Source of the DNA: Paraburkholderia sejongensis
Lineage (GTDB): Bacteria; Pseudomonadota; Gammaproteobacteria; Burkholderiales; Burkholderiaceae
Reading direction: 5' to 3'
Length of the DNA stretch: 64,000 nt
Assembly (NCBI RefSeq): GCF_020880815.1
Contig: NZ_JAJITD010000005.1
Span: 248,001-312,000 of the forward strand
Shown here: positions 51,797 to 61,075 of the stretch, piece by piece
Layout of the letters: every line of letters starts with the position of its first letter
Position numbering within the stretch: position 1 is the stretch's first letter
Notes under the pieces: generated by a model
Seen by the model: only the letters and a program-made list of their open reading frames with translations
Told to the model about the DNA's origin: nothing
Databases searched by the model: none
Made by a program: the position numbers and the translations under genes

Positions 51797-52497
51797 CCGA
51801 GGCTCCGGTTCAGGGTGTCGAAGAGCGCGTCGGCGTCGAGCAGGCCGACGCTGACGCCGCGCCACCCGACGACCGCGCGCGTGTGCGCGGCCGCGGTGTG
51901 CGACAGCGTCGCCGGCGGCGCGCAGAACGTCGATCGCGCGAAGCGCTGCACGCCGTCGACCTGATCGACCGGCAACACCGCGTGCTCGTCGCCGCGCGCG
52001 ATCACCAGCAGACGCGGCAGATCGAGGCGGGTGCGATCGTCGCGCGCGCCGGCAGCCTCGGGCTCGAAGCCGAGCAGATGCGCGAGCGACAGGCACACCA
52101 GCAACTCGCCCTGCACGTTGACCACGCCGAGCACCGCGCGATGCTGCCGATGCGGCAAGGTATGCACGGTGCGCGTCTGCACGATGCGGGCGAAAATCGG
52201 CGTCGGCAGCGCGAGCCATTCGCCGCCGATGCGAAACACCAGAAACGATTCGCCATCCTGCTTATCGCGCGAATGCGAGGTGAGGGCGGCATGCGACGCC
52301 GCGCCGGCCGCGCGCGGGTCGTGCCAGGTCAGATCGACGAGCGGCATCGGCTGATCGAGCAGCTTCGCCGCGGCCACTTCGAACACCGGGCAGTTCAGGC
52401 AGCGCACGTATTCGCTCAGCCGCTCGCACGACATATCGCCGCGCACGCCGATGCGGTTCCAGCAATCGTCGAAGCCGCTCACGCGATCATCACGCAC
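51793..52497 (-). CDS. wspD: WspD: CheW-type adaptor
   Basis: 234 residues from a GTG at 52497 with GGGAG 6 bp upstream; a GTG at 52482 is possible. N-terminal extension with Cys (CLNCPVFEVAA) and then a CheW domain (FLVFRIGGEWLALPTPIFAR, VVNVQGELLVCLSL). Couples receptor WspA to kinase WspE. Overlaps wspC by 8 bp. Confidence 0.92.
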   Translation of the reverse strand: MRDDRVSGFDDCWNRIGVRGDMSCERLSEYVRCLNCPVFEVAAAKLLDQPMPLVDLTWHDPRAAGAASHAALTSHSRDKQDGESFLVFRIGGEWLALPTPIFARIVQTRTVHTLPHRQHRAVLGVVNVQGELLVCLSLAHLLGFEPEAAGARDDRTRLDLPRLLVIARGDEHAVLPVDQVDGVQRFARSTFCAPPATLSHTAAAHTRAVVGWRGVSVGLLDADALFDTLNRSLG

Positions 52498-54031
52498 GGG
52501 TCGCTCCCTGTGCGCGCGACGCGCGTTGCATCAGCAAACGCGCGCCGTTGCGATCGCCTTCGAGTTCGAGCAGCGTGGCCAGATGCGCGAGCGCTTGCGC
52601 GTGCTGCGGATCGAGATACAGCGCCTTGCGATACTGGCCGCGCGCGACGTTGGTCTGGCCGTTCGCATCGGCGAGCACGCCGAGCAGATAGAACGCGTCC
52701 GCGTGCGGCGGGTGTTGTTCGAGGTACGCGTTGACCGCGGCGCAGGCTTCGGCAAGGCGGCCGGCGTCCGCCAGTTCGTGCGCGCTGCGCAGCGTGTCGC
52801 TCGCGGCGGCGGTGGGTGCGTTCGGCGCGTTCGCTGTGCTCGCGGCGTTCGCGGTGTGGTTCGACGTAGGGTTCCGCGCGGCGATACCGGTGAGATTGTG
52901 CGTGGTGTTTAATGCGTTGCCGCGGTGCGCATGATTTCGGGCTCCGAACGATGCGCCGGTCGCGGTGTCCGGTGCGCCGTTGAGCGCCGCGTTGCGATGC
53001 GTGCTGGCGAACGGTGCGGCCCCCGCAATCGCATCGACCGGCCCGCGCGCCACCGGATCGGGCCACGCAAACGGCTCGGCCGCGTACACCGGCGCCGGTG
53101 CGAGTGCCAGCGCGGGCGGCGGCGTCAGCGCAAGCGCGGCGGCGCTGGCGAGCGGGGCCGCGTGCCAGTAATTCGTCTGCGCGCTGCCCGGCGGCGCGCG
53201 ATGAAACGCGAACGCAAGCGGAATCTTCGCCGACTGCATCCCATAGCGCATCAGCAAGCCCGTCTCGGCCGGTCCGACGAACAGCGTGCCGCTGTCGGCG
53301 AGCACGCTGTCGAGCGCCTGCAACGCGATCTGCTGGGTCTCGCGATCGAAGTAGATCAGCACGTTGCGGCAAAACACGAAGTCGTACACGCCGAGCGCGG
53401 CGGCATCGAGCTGCATCAGATTCGCGTGCGCGAAGCGCACCGTGTCGACGATGCGCGGCGCGAGCCGCCAGCCATCCTCGGTGCGGCTGAAGTGCGCGTC
53501 GCGAAACGCCAGCGCGTTGCCGCGAAACGAGTTGCGCCCGTAGTGCGCGCGCTGCGCGAGCGCGAGCGAGCGCTCGTTGATGTCCATCGCGTCGATGCGG
53601 AACTGCGCGGCGTCGAGCCCGGCATCGAGCAGCGTCATCGCGATCGTGTACGGCTCTTCGCCGGTCGAGCACGGCAGGCTCAGAATTCGCAGCGGCCTCG
53701 CGTGACCGGGCGTGCGCAGCCGATCGTTCAGACGCTCGTGCGCGAGCCGCGCGAGCGCGCGAAACGCGTCGGCGTCGCGAAAGAACCAGGTCTCCGGCAC
53801 GGTCAGCGTTTCGACCAGCGCCTGCAGCAGCGCGGGCGAGGTCTGCACCGCGTTCCAGTAGTCGGCCAGCGTCGCGTCGGCATGACCGTCGGCGCGCCAT
53901 GCGGCGGCGAGCTGATCGACCGCGCGTTCTATCGAACGATGGCCGAGCGAGCTGGCGTCGAGGCCCATCGTCCGGTGCAGCAGGCCGGTGAAATGGTGGT
54001 AGAGCGCGGCGTTGTCGTGATGCGCGTTCAT
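52490..54031 (-). CDS. wspC: WspC: CheR-type methyltransferase with TPR-like tail
   Basis: 513 residues. CheR N-terminal and SAM-binding domains (ETWFFRDADAFRALA, LSLPCSTGEEPYTIAM, VFCRNVLIYFDRETQ), then an Ala/Pro/Thr/Asn-rich linker (about residues 280-390) and tetratricopeptide-like repeats (AFYLLGVLADANGQTNVARG, QALAHLATLLELEGD). It methylates WspA glutamates. ATGA overlap with wspB. Confidence 0.94.
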   Translation of the reverse strand: MNAHHDNAALYHHFTGLLHRTMGLDASSLGHRSIERAVDQLAAAWRADGHADATLADYWNAVQTSPALLQALVETLTVPETWFFRDADAFRALARLAHERLNDRLRTPGHARPLRILSLPCSTGEEPYTIAMTLLDAGLDAAQFRIDAMDINERSLALAQRAHYGRNSFRGNALAFRDAHFSRTEDGWRLAPRIVDTVRFAHANLMQLDAAALGVYDFVFCRNVLIYFDRETQQIALQALDSVLADSGTLFVGPAETGLLMRYGMQSAKIPLAFAFHRAPPGSAQTNYWHAAPLASAAALALTPPPALALAPAPVYAAEPFAWPDPVARGPVDAIAGAAPFASTHRNAALNGAPDTATGASFGARNHAHRGNALNTTHNLTGIAARNPTSNHTANAASTANAPNAPTAAASDTLRSAHELADAGRLAEACAAVNAYLEQHPPHADAFYLLGVLADANGQTNVARGQYRKALYLDPQHAQALAHLATLLELEGDRNGARLLMQRASRAQGATRA

Positions 54032-54492
54032 GCGTGCGCCTCGGGAAACAGCAACGCTTTCACGTCGTCCGGCAACAGGTGTTCGACGCGGATCCACTGC
54101 ACGAGTCCGCCCGCTTCGCTCGCGACCGGACCGAGATAACGCGCGTGCGGCGTGTCGATGCCGGTCGCCTGAAATGCTTCGGGTTCCAGACGAATCGTGC
54201 GGGTCGCGCCTTCGAGCAGCAAAGCGAGCAACCGCGCGCGGCCCGCGTGCGGATAACGCACCAGCACCATGCGGGTGGACATCAGCTGCGCGGCCGGGCG
54301 GCCGAGCGCGAGCGCGGGGACATCGATCAGCGGCAGCGGCGCGCCGTCGTGTTCGAGCACGCCGGCGACCCACGCCGGTGCGCCGGGGATCGTCTTCGGC
54401 GGCGTGCGCGGATCGAGCGGCATCATCCGCTCCACCTGCGTCGCGTCGATCACGTAGCGTTCGTTGTCGAGCGTGAAGAGAATGAAGAGCAT
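54028..54492 (-). CDS. wspB: WspB: CheW-type adaptor
   Basis: 154 residues of a single CheW domain (MLFILFTLDNERYVIDATQV, PAWVAGVLEHDGAPLPLIDV). Receptor-kinase coupling, partner of WspD. It lies 75 bp after wspA. Confidence 0.92.
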   Translation of the reverse strand: MLFILFTLDNERYVIDATQVERMMPLDPRTPPKTIPGAPAWVAGVLEHDGAPLPLIDVPALALGRPAAQLMSTRMVLVRYPHAGRARLLALLLEGATRTIRLEPEAFQATGIDTPHARYLGPVASEAGGLVQWIRVEHLLPDDVKALLFPEAHA

Positions 54493-54567
54493 CGGCTGGG
54501 GCGCGAAGCGTGACTCAGGCGGGCGGCGATGAACCGGACGACGAACCGGACGACCGGCGCGGCGCCG

Positions 54568-56193
54568 TCATGCCGCGACCTTGAAGCGCGACACGCCGGT
54601 GCGCAGACTATTGGCGACGTGAGTCAGATCGTCGATCGCCTGGGTCGACTGACGCAGCGATTCGGCGGTCTGCTGCGCGGCCTCCGACAACTGCGTCAGC
54701 GCCTGGGTGATCTGCTCGGCGCCGGTCGCCTGGGTCTGCATCCCTTCGTTGACCATCGAGAAACGCGGCGCGAGCTGCTGCACCTGCTCGATGATCTGGG
54801 TCAGATGGCCGCCGACGTTCTGCACGTCGTGCATGCCGCGGCGCACTTCCTCTGAGAACTTGTCCATCCCCATCACGCCGGCGGCGACCGCCGACTGGAT
54901 TTCCTTGACCATCTGCTCGATGTCGTAGGTCGCGACCGCGGTTTGATCCGCGAGGCGGCGGATTTCGGTCGCGACGACCGCGAAGCCGCGGCCGTATTCG
55001 CCGGCCTTTTCCGCCTCGATCGCCGCGTTCAGCGACAGCAGATTGGTCTGATCCGCGACCTTGGTGATCGTCGCGACGACCTGGTTGATGTTGCTGGCCT
55101 TCTCGTTGAGGATCGCGAGTTTCGCGTTGACCGAGCCGGCCGCTTCCATCACGTGGCGCATGGTTTCCTCCATGCGCGCGAGCCCCGCGTGGCCGGTGCC
55201 GGCGAGCGCGGCCGACTGCCCCGCGACCTCCGATACCTCGTTCATCGTGCGCAGCAGGTCGCGCGAGGTCGCGAAGATTTCGCGCGAGGTCGCGCCGATT
55301 TCGGTGGTGGTGGCGGCGGTTTCGTTCGCGGTGGCCTGCTGTTCGCGCGAGGTCGCGGCGATTTCGGTCACCGACGTGGTCACCTGCACCGCCGACTTCT
55401 GCGCCTGGCCGACCAGCGCGGTCAGCTCGTCGGTCATCCGGTTGAAGCCCGACTCGAGCGCGCCGATTTCGTCGGAACGGTTCAGTTGCAGACGCTGGGT
55501 CAGATCGCCCGTGCGCATCACGTCGACCACCTGCAACACCTTCGCCATCGGCACGGTAACCGCGCGCAGCAGCCAGTAGCCGGCCAGCACCGCGACGATC
55601 GCGGCAAGCAGCAGCATCACCAGCAGCACGATGCGGGTGGCCTCGACCGAGTTGCGGATGCTTTCGGCCGACTGATCCGCATAGACCTTGTTGCCCTCGA
55701 CCAGCTTGCGCACGGCCAGCCGGCCGTTTTCCCAAAGCGGCGTGAGCTGGTTGTTGAAGATGCGCGCGGCGTTCTCCCGCGAAGCCGGCAGGTTATCCAG
55801 CAGCGTGGCCTGAAGCGGCGTGTACTGCGCGTGGAACTGGCGGAATTCGTTGAACAGTTCGCGGTCGGACGCGCGAAACACCGTGGCGCCGTAGTCGTTG
55901 AAGAGCTTTTGCAGAGTCTGCTGGGTTTCCTGCAGACGCGCGATGTCGCGCTTGATCGAATCGGCGTCCGTGTCGACGAACAGCAGGCGCTGGGTGGTCG
56001 AGTAGTTCTCGAACCAGGCCGCGCGCATCGCGGTCGCGTAATACAGGCCGGGCATCGAGTCGTCCTGCTGGCTCTTCGCATCCCGATCGATCGCCCCCAG
56101 TTGCTCGAAGGTGACGACCGCCATGACCAGCATCACGATCAGCACGATCCCGAAGCTGCAAAGAATCCGTTGCCGGATGGTCCACTGTTTCAC
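54568..56193 (-). CDS. wspA: WspA: membrane-bound surface-sensing chemoreceptor
   Basis: 541 residues from a GTG at 56193 (KQWTIRQRILCSFG) with GGGGG upstream; in-frame codons before it have no family match. Two membrane helices (FGIVLIVMLVMAVV and IVLLVMLLLAAIVAVLAGYW) enclose a four-helix-bundle periplasmic domain, then HAMP and a signalling coiled coil with the tip EKAGEYGRGFAVVATEIRRL. It senses surface contact. First gene of the operon. Confidence 0.94.
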   Translation of the reverse strand: MKQWTIRQRILCSFGIVLIVMLVMAVVTFEQLGAIDRDAKSQQDDSMPGLYYATAMRAAWFENYSTTQRLLFVDTDADSIKRDIARLQETQQTLQKLFNDYGATVFRASDRELFNEFRQFHAQYTPLQATLLDNLPASRENAARIFNNQLTPLWENGRLAVRKLVEGNKVYADQSAESIRNSVEATRIVLLVMLLLAAIVAVLAGYWLLRAVTVPMAKVLQVVDVMRTGDLTQRLQLNRSDEIGALESGFNRMTDELTALVGQAQKSAVQVTTSVTEIAATSREQQATANETAATTTEIGATSREIFATSRDLLRTMNEVSEVAGQSAALAGTGHAGLARMEETMRHVMEAAGSVNAKLAILNEKASNINQVVATITKVADQTNLLSLNAAIEAEKAGEYGRGFAVVATEIRRLADQTAVATYDIEQMVKEIQSAVAAGVMGMDKFSEEVRRGMHDVQNVGGHLTQIIEQVQQLAPRFSMVNEGMQTQATGAEQITQALTQLSEAAQQTAESLRQSTQAIDDLTHVANSLRTGVSRFKVAA

Positions 56194-56501
56194 GCGCTGC
56201 CCCCTGCTTGACCGTGCCTCGCCCACGTATCGATCCCGTTGGACCGGATCGTCGGATCGGAGCTTTTTGTTCATCGTACAAATTCGATAGTTCTAGCGGC
56301 GAATTCTACATGGATAGCAACGGTGTCTTGCACGGAAGAGAAGGCAAAATCCCGCGCATTACGGGCAATCACCGGCCTCGGAAGCGATCGCAGTGTTGTT
56401 ATTCGACTGTTACATAGTTAATCAGCGGTTACCATCTGCAGCATCTATTTCCGCGCGGGTGGCTCAAAATCCGTTCCATGCCTGAACGGCAGGAGCCAAA
56501 G
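56194..56501. other. Non-coding region upstream of wspA
   Basis: 308 bp between divergent genes; must hold the wsp promoter. AT-rich around 56380-56420, but no promoter is clear enough to name. Confidence 0.4.
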
Positions 56502-56837
56502 ATGAAAAAGATCGCAGTAGCGTTGGTAATGGCGGGTAGTTTGACGATGGCGGGCCAGGCGTCCGCGCACGGACATGGCGGCGGCGACGTGGTCGGCGCG
56601 CTGATCGGCGGCGCGGTGCTCGGCGCGGTGGTCAGTTCGGTGCTGAACCCGGCACCGGTGGTCGCTTATCAACAGCCGGTCTACGCGGAGCCGGTATATC
56701 AGCAGGCGCCGGCTTACACGGCCCCGCCGCCCGGATATTGCTACGACGATTACCGACGCGCGTATGTCGCCTGCGCGGCGCCGCCGCCGGGACAGTACGG
56801 TTGCGCGCAGCCGCCGCAACCGCAGCCGGGCTGGTGA
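56502..56837 (+). CDS. Small secreted protein, glycine-zipper plus Pro/Tyr-rich
   Basis: 111 residues. Signal peptide (KKIAVALVMAGSLTMAGQ), a Gly-rich zipper-like segment (VVGALIGGAVLGAVVSSVL) and a Pro/Tyr/Gln-rich tail with Cys. Likely envelope-associated. CAGGAG 8 bp before the ATG at 56502. Confidence 0.75.
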   Translation: MKKIAVALVMAGSLTMAGQASAHGHGGGDVVGALIGGAVLGAVVSSVLNPAPVVAYQQPVYAEPVYQQAPAYTAPPPGYCYDDYRRAYVACAAPPPGQYGCAQPPQPQPGW

Positions 56838-56872
56838 TCGATTGAGGCGCTGCGAACGAACCGCGCGCAAAC

Positions 56873-56906
56873 AAAAAGGCCGTCGCTTCACGCGACGGCC
56901 TTTTTT
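56873..56906. terminator. Bidirectional terminator
   Basis: AAAAAGGCCGTCGC and GCGACGGCCTTTTT pair around TTCAC, serving the secreted-protein gene and the converging small membrane-protein gene. Confidence 0.92.
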
Positions 56907-56921
56907 CAATTTGGCTACTGG

Positions 56922-57083
56922 CTAATGCCTGTGATGCAGCCACTCCGCGTAATGCGTATCGAGCCAGCGCTCGAGCTTCGGTGGCTGGGACGGGTCGCGA
57001 TGGCGCGACGTCATCCAGATGGCCAGGCCGATCACGATCATGACGGCTGGTCCCATCAAATAGGCGAGCAGCGATTCAGACAT
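56922..57083 (-). CDS. Small single-span membrane protein
   Basis: 53 residues from an ATG with GGAGG 6 bp upstream. One transmembrane helix (LMGPAVMIVIGLAIWMT) and a basic His-ended tail (WLHHRH). Function unknown. Confidence 0.6.
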   Translation of the reverse strand: MSESLLAYLMGPAVMIVIGLAIWMTSRHRDPSQPPKLERWLDTHYAEWLHHRH

Positions 57084-57328
57084 CGGAACCTCCGTATCGG
57101 CTTGCATCCATCTCTCAGTGTAGGCGATGGAAGCGGGGCTAGAACGACGATGTGAAGCGGTTGCTTGAAGCGGCTTCGGCGCGTTCACAGCCGGTTTCGA
57201 AACCTGTTTTTCCGGTAGTTTTTCCTTCTTCTGGTTGGTCTTAAGGCGACAGCGTTGTGTCCTGTGTACCCAACCGCCCGTCGCGCCCGCGCGCCCCGTG
57301 GATCCCGCCAAAACCCATCACGATGCCG

Positions 57329-58552
57329 TCAGGCGGCCCCGCGCGCGGCGTGCCGGGCGGCTTCTATCTGGCTATCGACTAAGTCCGCCCAACTCTGGAG
57401 CAGGTGATGCTGGCGTGCGGCTTCAGCCGTTGCTTCGGTTTCGGCTTCGGCTGCGGCTTCGCTGTGCGTCGTGTCGAGCGCTTGCGCTTGCTGCGCCGAC
57501 TCGCGCAGATGCGTCGCCGCAGTGCGACGGAAGTCATGCAGCACGAAGTGCTCAACGTCGAGCCCGAGAGCCTTGACCGCCTGGTTCAGCGTGCTTTTCG
57601 CGATCGGCCGGTCGTCGCCGCGCACGCTCGGGAACAGGTAGTTGTCGCTGGCCCGGTCGCGCTGCAACTCGCGCAGCAGCGCGAGCGCCTGGCGCGACAG
57701 GTGGACGACGCGGTCCGCGCGCGCTTGCTCGCGCGCGTTCAGGCGCGCGGCGGGGATCGTCCAGCGCGCCCGCTCCAAATCGAATTCGGCCCACTTCGCG
57801 TCGACGAGGTCGGACTTGCGCGCCATCGTCAGCACGAGCAGGTGCAGTGCGAGCTTCAGCGGCCGGCGAATGTTCGAGGTGTCGATCGTATGCAGCGTGA
57901 CGCCGATCTCGGCGCCGGACAGCACGCGGGTGCGGCTGTCGAACGTCGCGATCGAGCGTGCGGGCACGATCTGCGCGGGATTGCTCGTCGCGAGTTGGCG
58001 CGCGATCAGATATGCGTACAGGCGCTTGACGACGTTGCGCGTATGCAAGGCCATCTTCGGCGAGCCGCGCCGCTTGATGCGTTCGCAGATCGCGACGATG
58101 TCGTCGGCGCTGACCGCGGCGATCGGCTTGTTGCCGATTGCCGGCAGTACGTCTTTGTCGAGCGCGCGGCGGGTGGTGCGGCGGTATTCGTCGGATTTGC
58201 CGGCCAGCGCGGTCGCCAGATACAGCTCGGCGGCCTCGCGCAGCACGTCGGCCTTGCTCTCGGCGCCGCGGTCGCGGCGCGCGGTGGCGACCGGCGAGAT
58301 GCCCTGCGCGACCAGCGCCGCGTATTTCTGCGCTTTTGCGCGCGCGACGCGCAGTGAAATCATCCGGTAGTCGCCGATCGTCGCGAGCGGCTGGCGTTTG
58401 CCGTTCAGCGTGTAGCGGAAGCGCCAGATTTTGCTGCCGGTCGTCATCACCTCGATCACGAGACCGTTGCCGTCGGCGACGCAGTAACGGGTCGCGCGCG
58501 GTTCGAGGGCGCGGACCTGGGATTCGGTGAGGGGAGTGGCGAGGCGGGGCAT
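57329..58552 (-). CDS. Tyrosine-recombinase-family integrase lacking its catalytic tyrosine
   Basis: 407 residues. N-terminal DUF4102-type DNA-binding domain (ITYC-like region around residues 20-90), core-binding domain and catalytic domain with Arg245 (LTMARKSDL) and the HxxR box His339-Arg342 (HDFRRTAATHL). Where the second His and nucleophile Tyr belong, there is an Ala/Glu-rich stretch (about residues 352-380), and the usual C-terminal helix LLQSWADLVD resumes after it. No Tyr occurs after residue 305, so strand cleavage is not expected. It lies next to the 3' end of mnmE, a common island insertion site, and is probably a remnant or a repurposed DNA-binding protein. Confidence 0.8.
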   Translation of the reverse strand: MPRLATPLTESQVRALEPRATRYCVADGNGLVIEVMTTGSKIWRFRYTLNGKRQPLATIGDYRMISLRVARAKAQKYAALVAQGISPVATARRDRGAESKADVLREAAELYLATALAGKSDEYRRTTRRALDKDVLPAIGNKPIAAVSADDIVAICERIKRRGSPKMALHTRNVVKRLYAYLIARQLATSNPAQIVPARSIATFDSRTRVLSGAEIGVTLHTIDTSNIRRPLKLALHLLVLTMARKSDLVDAKWAEFDLERARWTIPAARLNAREQARADRVVHLSRQALALLRELQRDRASDNYLFPSVRGDDRPIAKSTLNQAVKALGLDVEHFVLHDFRRTAATHLRESAQQAQALDTTHSEAAAEAETEATAEAARQHHLLQSWADLVDSQIEAARHAARGAA

Positions 58553-58577
58553 GCGGGAGACCTTGAGTACGGACTTC

Positions 58578-58604
58578 GCCAGCATTTTAAATGCTTATGC
58601 TGGC
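58578..58604. promoter_or_regulatory. Nested palindromes upstream of the integrase gene
   Basis: GCCAGCAT and ATGCTGGC flank a core in which AGCATTT and AAATGCT are also inverted. Just upstream of the integrase start, so a likely operator. Confidence 0.45.
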
Positions 58605-58729
58605 TGTGTACCAAAGTTTCCAGTAGTTTTTGGTAGGCAGAATGCGGTTTCGGGATTGTCGCGGCGACCGGTGATTTTGCCGATTGCCCTTATGAATCAG
58701 GCTTCCCGCGCAAACCTTCAGGTCCGGAT

Positions 58730-58747
58730 TTACTTCCCAATACAAAA
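58730..58747 (-). other. mnmE 3' end resembling an island attachment site
   Basis: The last 18 bases of mnmE read TTTTGTATTGGGAAGTAA, close to the attB known for SGI1-type elements in the mnmE (thdF/trmE) 3' end. The adjoining integrase gene makes it a candidate attachment site; I found no second copy flanking an island. Confidence 0.4.
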
Positions 58748-60124
58748 ACGGCTGAAAATCACCCCGAGGAGATCATCCGAACTGAACTCCCCCGTAATCG
58801 AGTTCAGTTGATCCTGCGCGAGCCGCAATTCCTCCGCGAACAGATCGAGCGCCTGCGCGTTTTGCTCCGCATGTGCGGCGGCGGTCGCCAGATGTTCTTC
58901 GGCCGCGCGCAGCGCAATCAGATGCCGCTCGCGCGCGAGGTACACGCTCTCCGCGCCTGCCTGCCATCCAGCGATGCGCAGCAACTCGTCGCGCAGCAGC
59001 GACACGCCTGCGCCCTGTTTAGCCGACAACCGCACCTCGCTGAGTTCGAGATCCGCATCGAGCGCCTGGGTCGCCGGCGCGAGCCCAGTCAGATCGGTTT
59101 TGTTCAGCACCCGCACGACCGGCACTGCACGCGGGAAACGCGCGGCGATGGCTTCGTCGTCGGCGGTCATGCCGGTGCGCGCGTCCAGCAGATGCAGCAC
59201 CACGTCCGCGCGCTCGATCTCGCCCCACGTACGTTCGATGCCGATCTTCTCGACCTCGTCCTCGGTCTCGCGCAACCCGGCCGTGTCGATCACGTGCAGC
59301 GGAATGCCTTCGATCTGGATCGTCTGCGCGACCTTGTCGCGCGTGGTGCCGGCGATCGGCGTGACGATCGCGAGCTCCGCGCCGGCCAGCGCATTGAGCA
59401 GCGACGACTTGCCGACGTTCGGCTGCCCCGCCAGCACGACCGACAAGCCCTCGCGCAGCAACGCGCCCTGGCGCGCCTCGCTCAGCACGAGCGCGAGACG
59501 CTCGCGAATCCGCGCGAGCTTGCCGCGCGCGTCGGCGGCTTCCAGGAAGTCGATCTCCTCCTCCGGAAAATCCAGCGTCGCTTCGACCAGCATCCGCAGC
59601 GTGATCACCTCTTCGACCAGCGCGTGAATGTCGCGTGAGAACGCACCGTCGAGCGAGCGGCCGGCCGAACGCGCGGCGGCCTCGGTACTCGCCTCGATCA
59701 GATCGGCGACTGCTTCGGCCTGCGCGAGATCGAGCTTGTCGTTCAGAAACGCGCGACGCGTGAACTCACCGGGCTCGGCAAGCCGCAGACCGAACGCGCG
59801 ACCCGCATCGATACAGCGTTGCAGCACCAGTTGCAGCACGACGGGTCCGCCGTGCCCCTGGAGTTCCAGCACGTGCTCGCCTGTATACGAATGGGGCGCC
59901 GGAAAGTACAGCGCGATGCCGCGATCGAGCGGATTGCCGCTCGCGTCGAGAAATGGCACGTAGCTCGCATGGCGCGGCGCGAGCGTCTGACCGGTGAGCG
60001 CCTGCATCAGCGGTTGCGCGGCCGCCTCGCCAGCGCGGCCGAATGAAATCCGCACGACGCCGATGCCCCCTCGGCCGGGCGCGGTGGCAATGGCGACGAT
60101 GGGATCGGAGTCGGTCGTAAGCAT
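58730..60124 (-). CDS. mnmE: tRNA modification GTPase MnmE
   Basis: 464 residues, the standard length. N-terminal tetrahydrofolate-binding domain ([19 protein letters not shown]), helical domain and an inserted Ras-like G domain ([33 protein letters not shown]), ending in the family C-terminal FCIGK with the catalytic Cys. With MnmG it makes the cmnm5 modification of tRNA U34, the substrate of MnmC at 7429-9396. ATG at 60124 chosen at the family N-terminus. Confidence 0.97.
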   Translation of the reverse strand: MLTTDSDPIVAIATAPGRGGIGVVRISFGRAGEAAAQPLMQALTGQTLAPRHASYVPFLDASGNPLDRGIALYFPAPHSYTGEHVLELQGHGGPVVLQLVLQRCIDAGRAFGLRLAEPGEFTRRAFLNDKLDLAQAEAVADLIEASTEAAARSAGRSLDGAFSRDIHALVEEVITLRMLVEATLDFPEEEIDFLEAADARGKLARIRERLALVLSEARQGALLREGLSVVLAGQPNVGKSSLLNALAGAELAIVTPIAGTTRDKVAQTIQIEGIPLHVIDTAGLRETEDEVEKIGIERTWGEIERADVVLHLLDARTGMTADDEAIAARFPRAVPVVRVLNKTDLTGLAPATQALDADLELSEVRLSAKQGAGVSLLRDELLRIAGWQAGAESVYLARERHLIALRAAEEHLATAAAHAEQNAQALDLFAEELRLAQDQLNSITGEFSSDDLLGVIFSRFCIGK

Positions 60125-60515
60125 GGAAATCCGGCAAAAACACGAGGGGGAGGAGGGCGGTACCGGCCGCGAACATCCGCGACCCAGGCGCGACGCATTG
60201 TAACGCGCGTATCTCGAATGCAATCGCGTTCGAAACCGACGCAATCCAGCCGCCGCCGACGCCCAAACGCTTTCGGACTAAATAGGATTTATCCTATCCA
60301 AGCTAGGATTGCTACCACAATTTTCGCCATCGACTCACGCTCAAAACGCACTCCACTTTGAGCAAACGCAAGCCAGTCAATAAAAAGATGAAAAAAATCG
60401 ATTTCTGGCAATGCGTTGCCCGGCGCGCTCTGCAAGCTAAAACTATCTCAAATAAGCAAAATGCTCGCTTGACTGGTTGTCAACTGTGTCGACGTTGAAT
60501 TGCACAATCTGGCCC
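60125..60515. other. Non-coding region with two operator-like palindromes
   Basis: 391 bp between mnmE and the HTH gene, AT-rich after 60280. ATAGGAT and ATCCTAT face each other at 60282-60297, with another half-site TAGGATT near 60304. TTGAC and GTCAA face each other at 60469-60483, just upstream of the HTH start. Confidence 0.55.
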
Positions 60516-60923
60516 ATGCCAACCGTCAAAGAAAAAGCTGCGTTCGCCAAGAGGCTGAACGACCTGCTCGAGCCGCTGAAGATTCGCGGCGGAACCGCAC
60601 TTTCCGAGCAGTTCAATCTCCGTTACCACGGCGACCGTCCAGTGACACCGCAAACCGCGCATAAGTGGCTCAAGGGCACGACGATTCCGAAGCCCGACAA
60701 GCTGCGCACGCTCGCCGAGTGGTTGAACGTCAACGAACACTGGCTACATTACGGACCGTCGCCCGGCACCAATGCGCGGCCGATGGCACGCGGCGAGAAA
60801 TATCCGCCGACGCCGGAAACCATCGAACTCGCGTCGAAGATTGCGTCGCTGACGCCGAAAGACCGGACCCTGGTCGAGGAAATGATCGTGCGCTTCTACG
60901 GCGAAGACGCCGACGAAGAGTAA
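60516..60923 (+). CDS. Phage-repressor-like XRE HTH regulator
   Basis: 135 residues from the ATG at 60516 (MPTVKEKAAFAKRLN); an upstream TTG would add 13 residues. N-terminal helix-turn-helix of Cro/CI type (ALSEQFNLRY, TPQTAHKWLKGTTIPKPDKL, LAEWLNVNEHWLHYG) and an acidic C-terminal half (PPTPETIELASKIASLTPKD). Probable repressor, autoregulated through the palindromes upstream. No phage structural genes are nearby. Confidence 0.8.
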   Translation: MPTVKEKAAFAKRLNDLLEPLKIRGGTALSEQFNLRYHGDRPVTPQTAHKWLKGTTIPKPDKLRTLAEWLNVNEHWLHYGPSPGTNARPMARGEKYPPTPETIELASKIASLTPKDRTLVEEMIVRFYGEDADEE

Positions 60924-60986
60924 GCAACTGAGAGCAACCGCGCGGCTGACGCGAGAGCCGTCGCGCTATTTCAGCCGCACCAAGTA

Positions 60987-61020
60987 AAAAAGCCGCCCGG
61001 TTCGCACCGGGCGGCTTTTT
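60987..61020. terminator. Bidirectional terminator between the HTH gene and yidC
   Basis: AAAAAGCCGCCCGG and CCGGGCGGCTTTTT form a 14-bp stem around a 6-base loop. Confidence 0.93.
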
Positions 61021-61075
61021 GTTTTCAGCGTGCGTCGCGGCGACCATCAAACGAGCCGCCGCGCGGGACCGGGTC

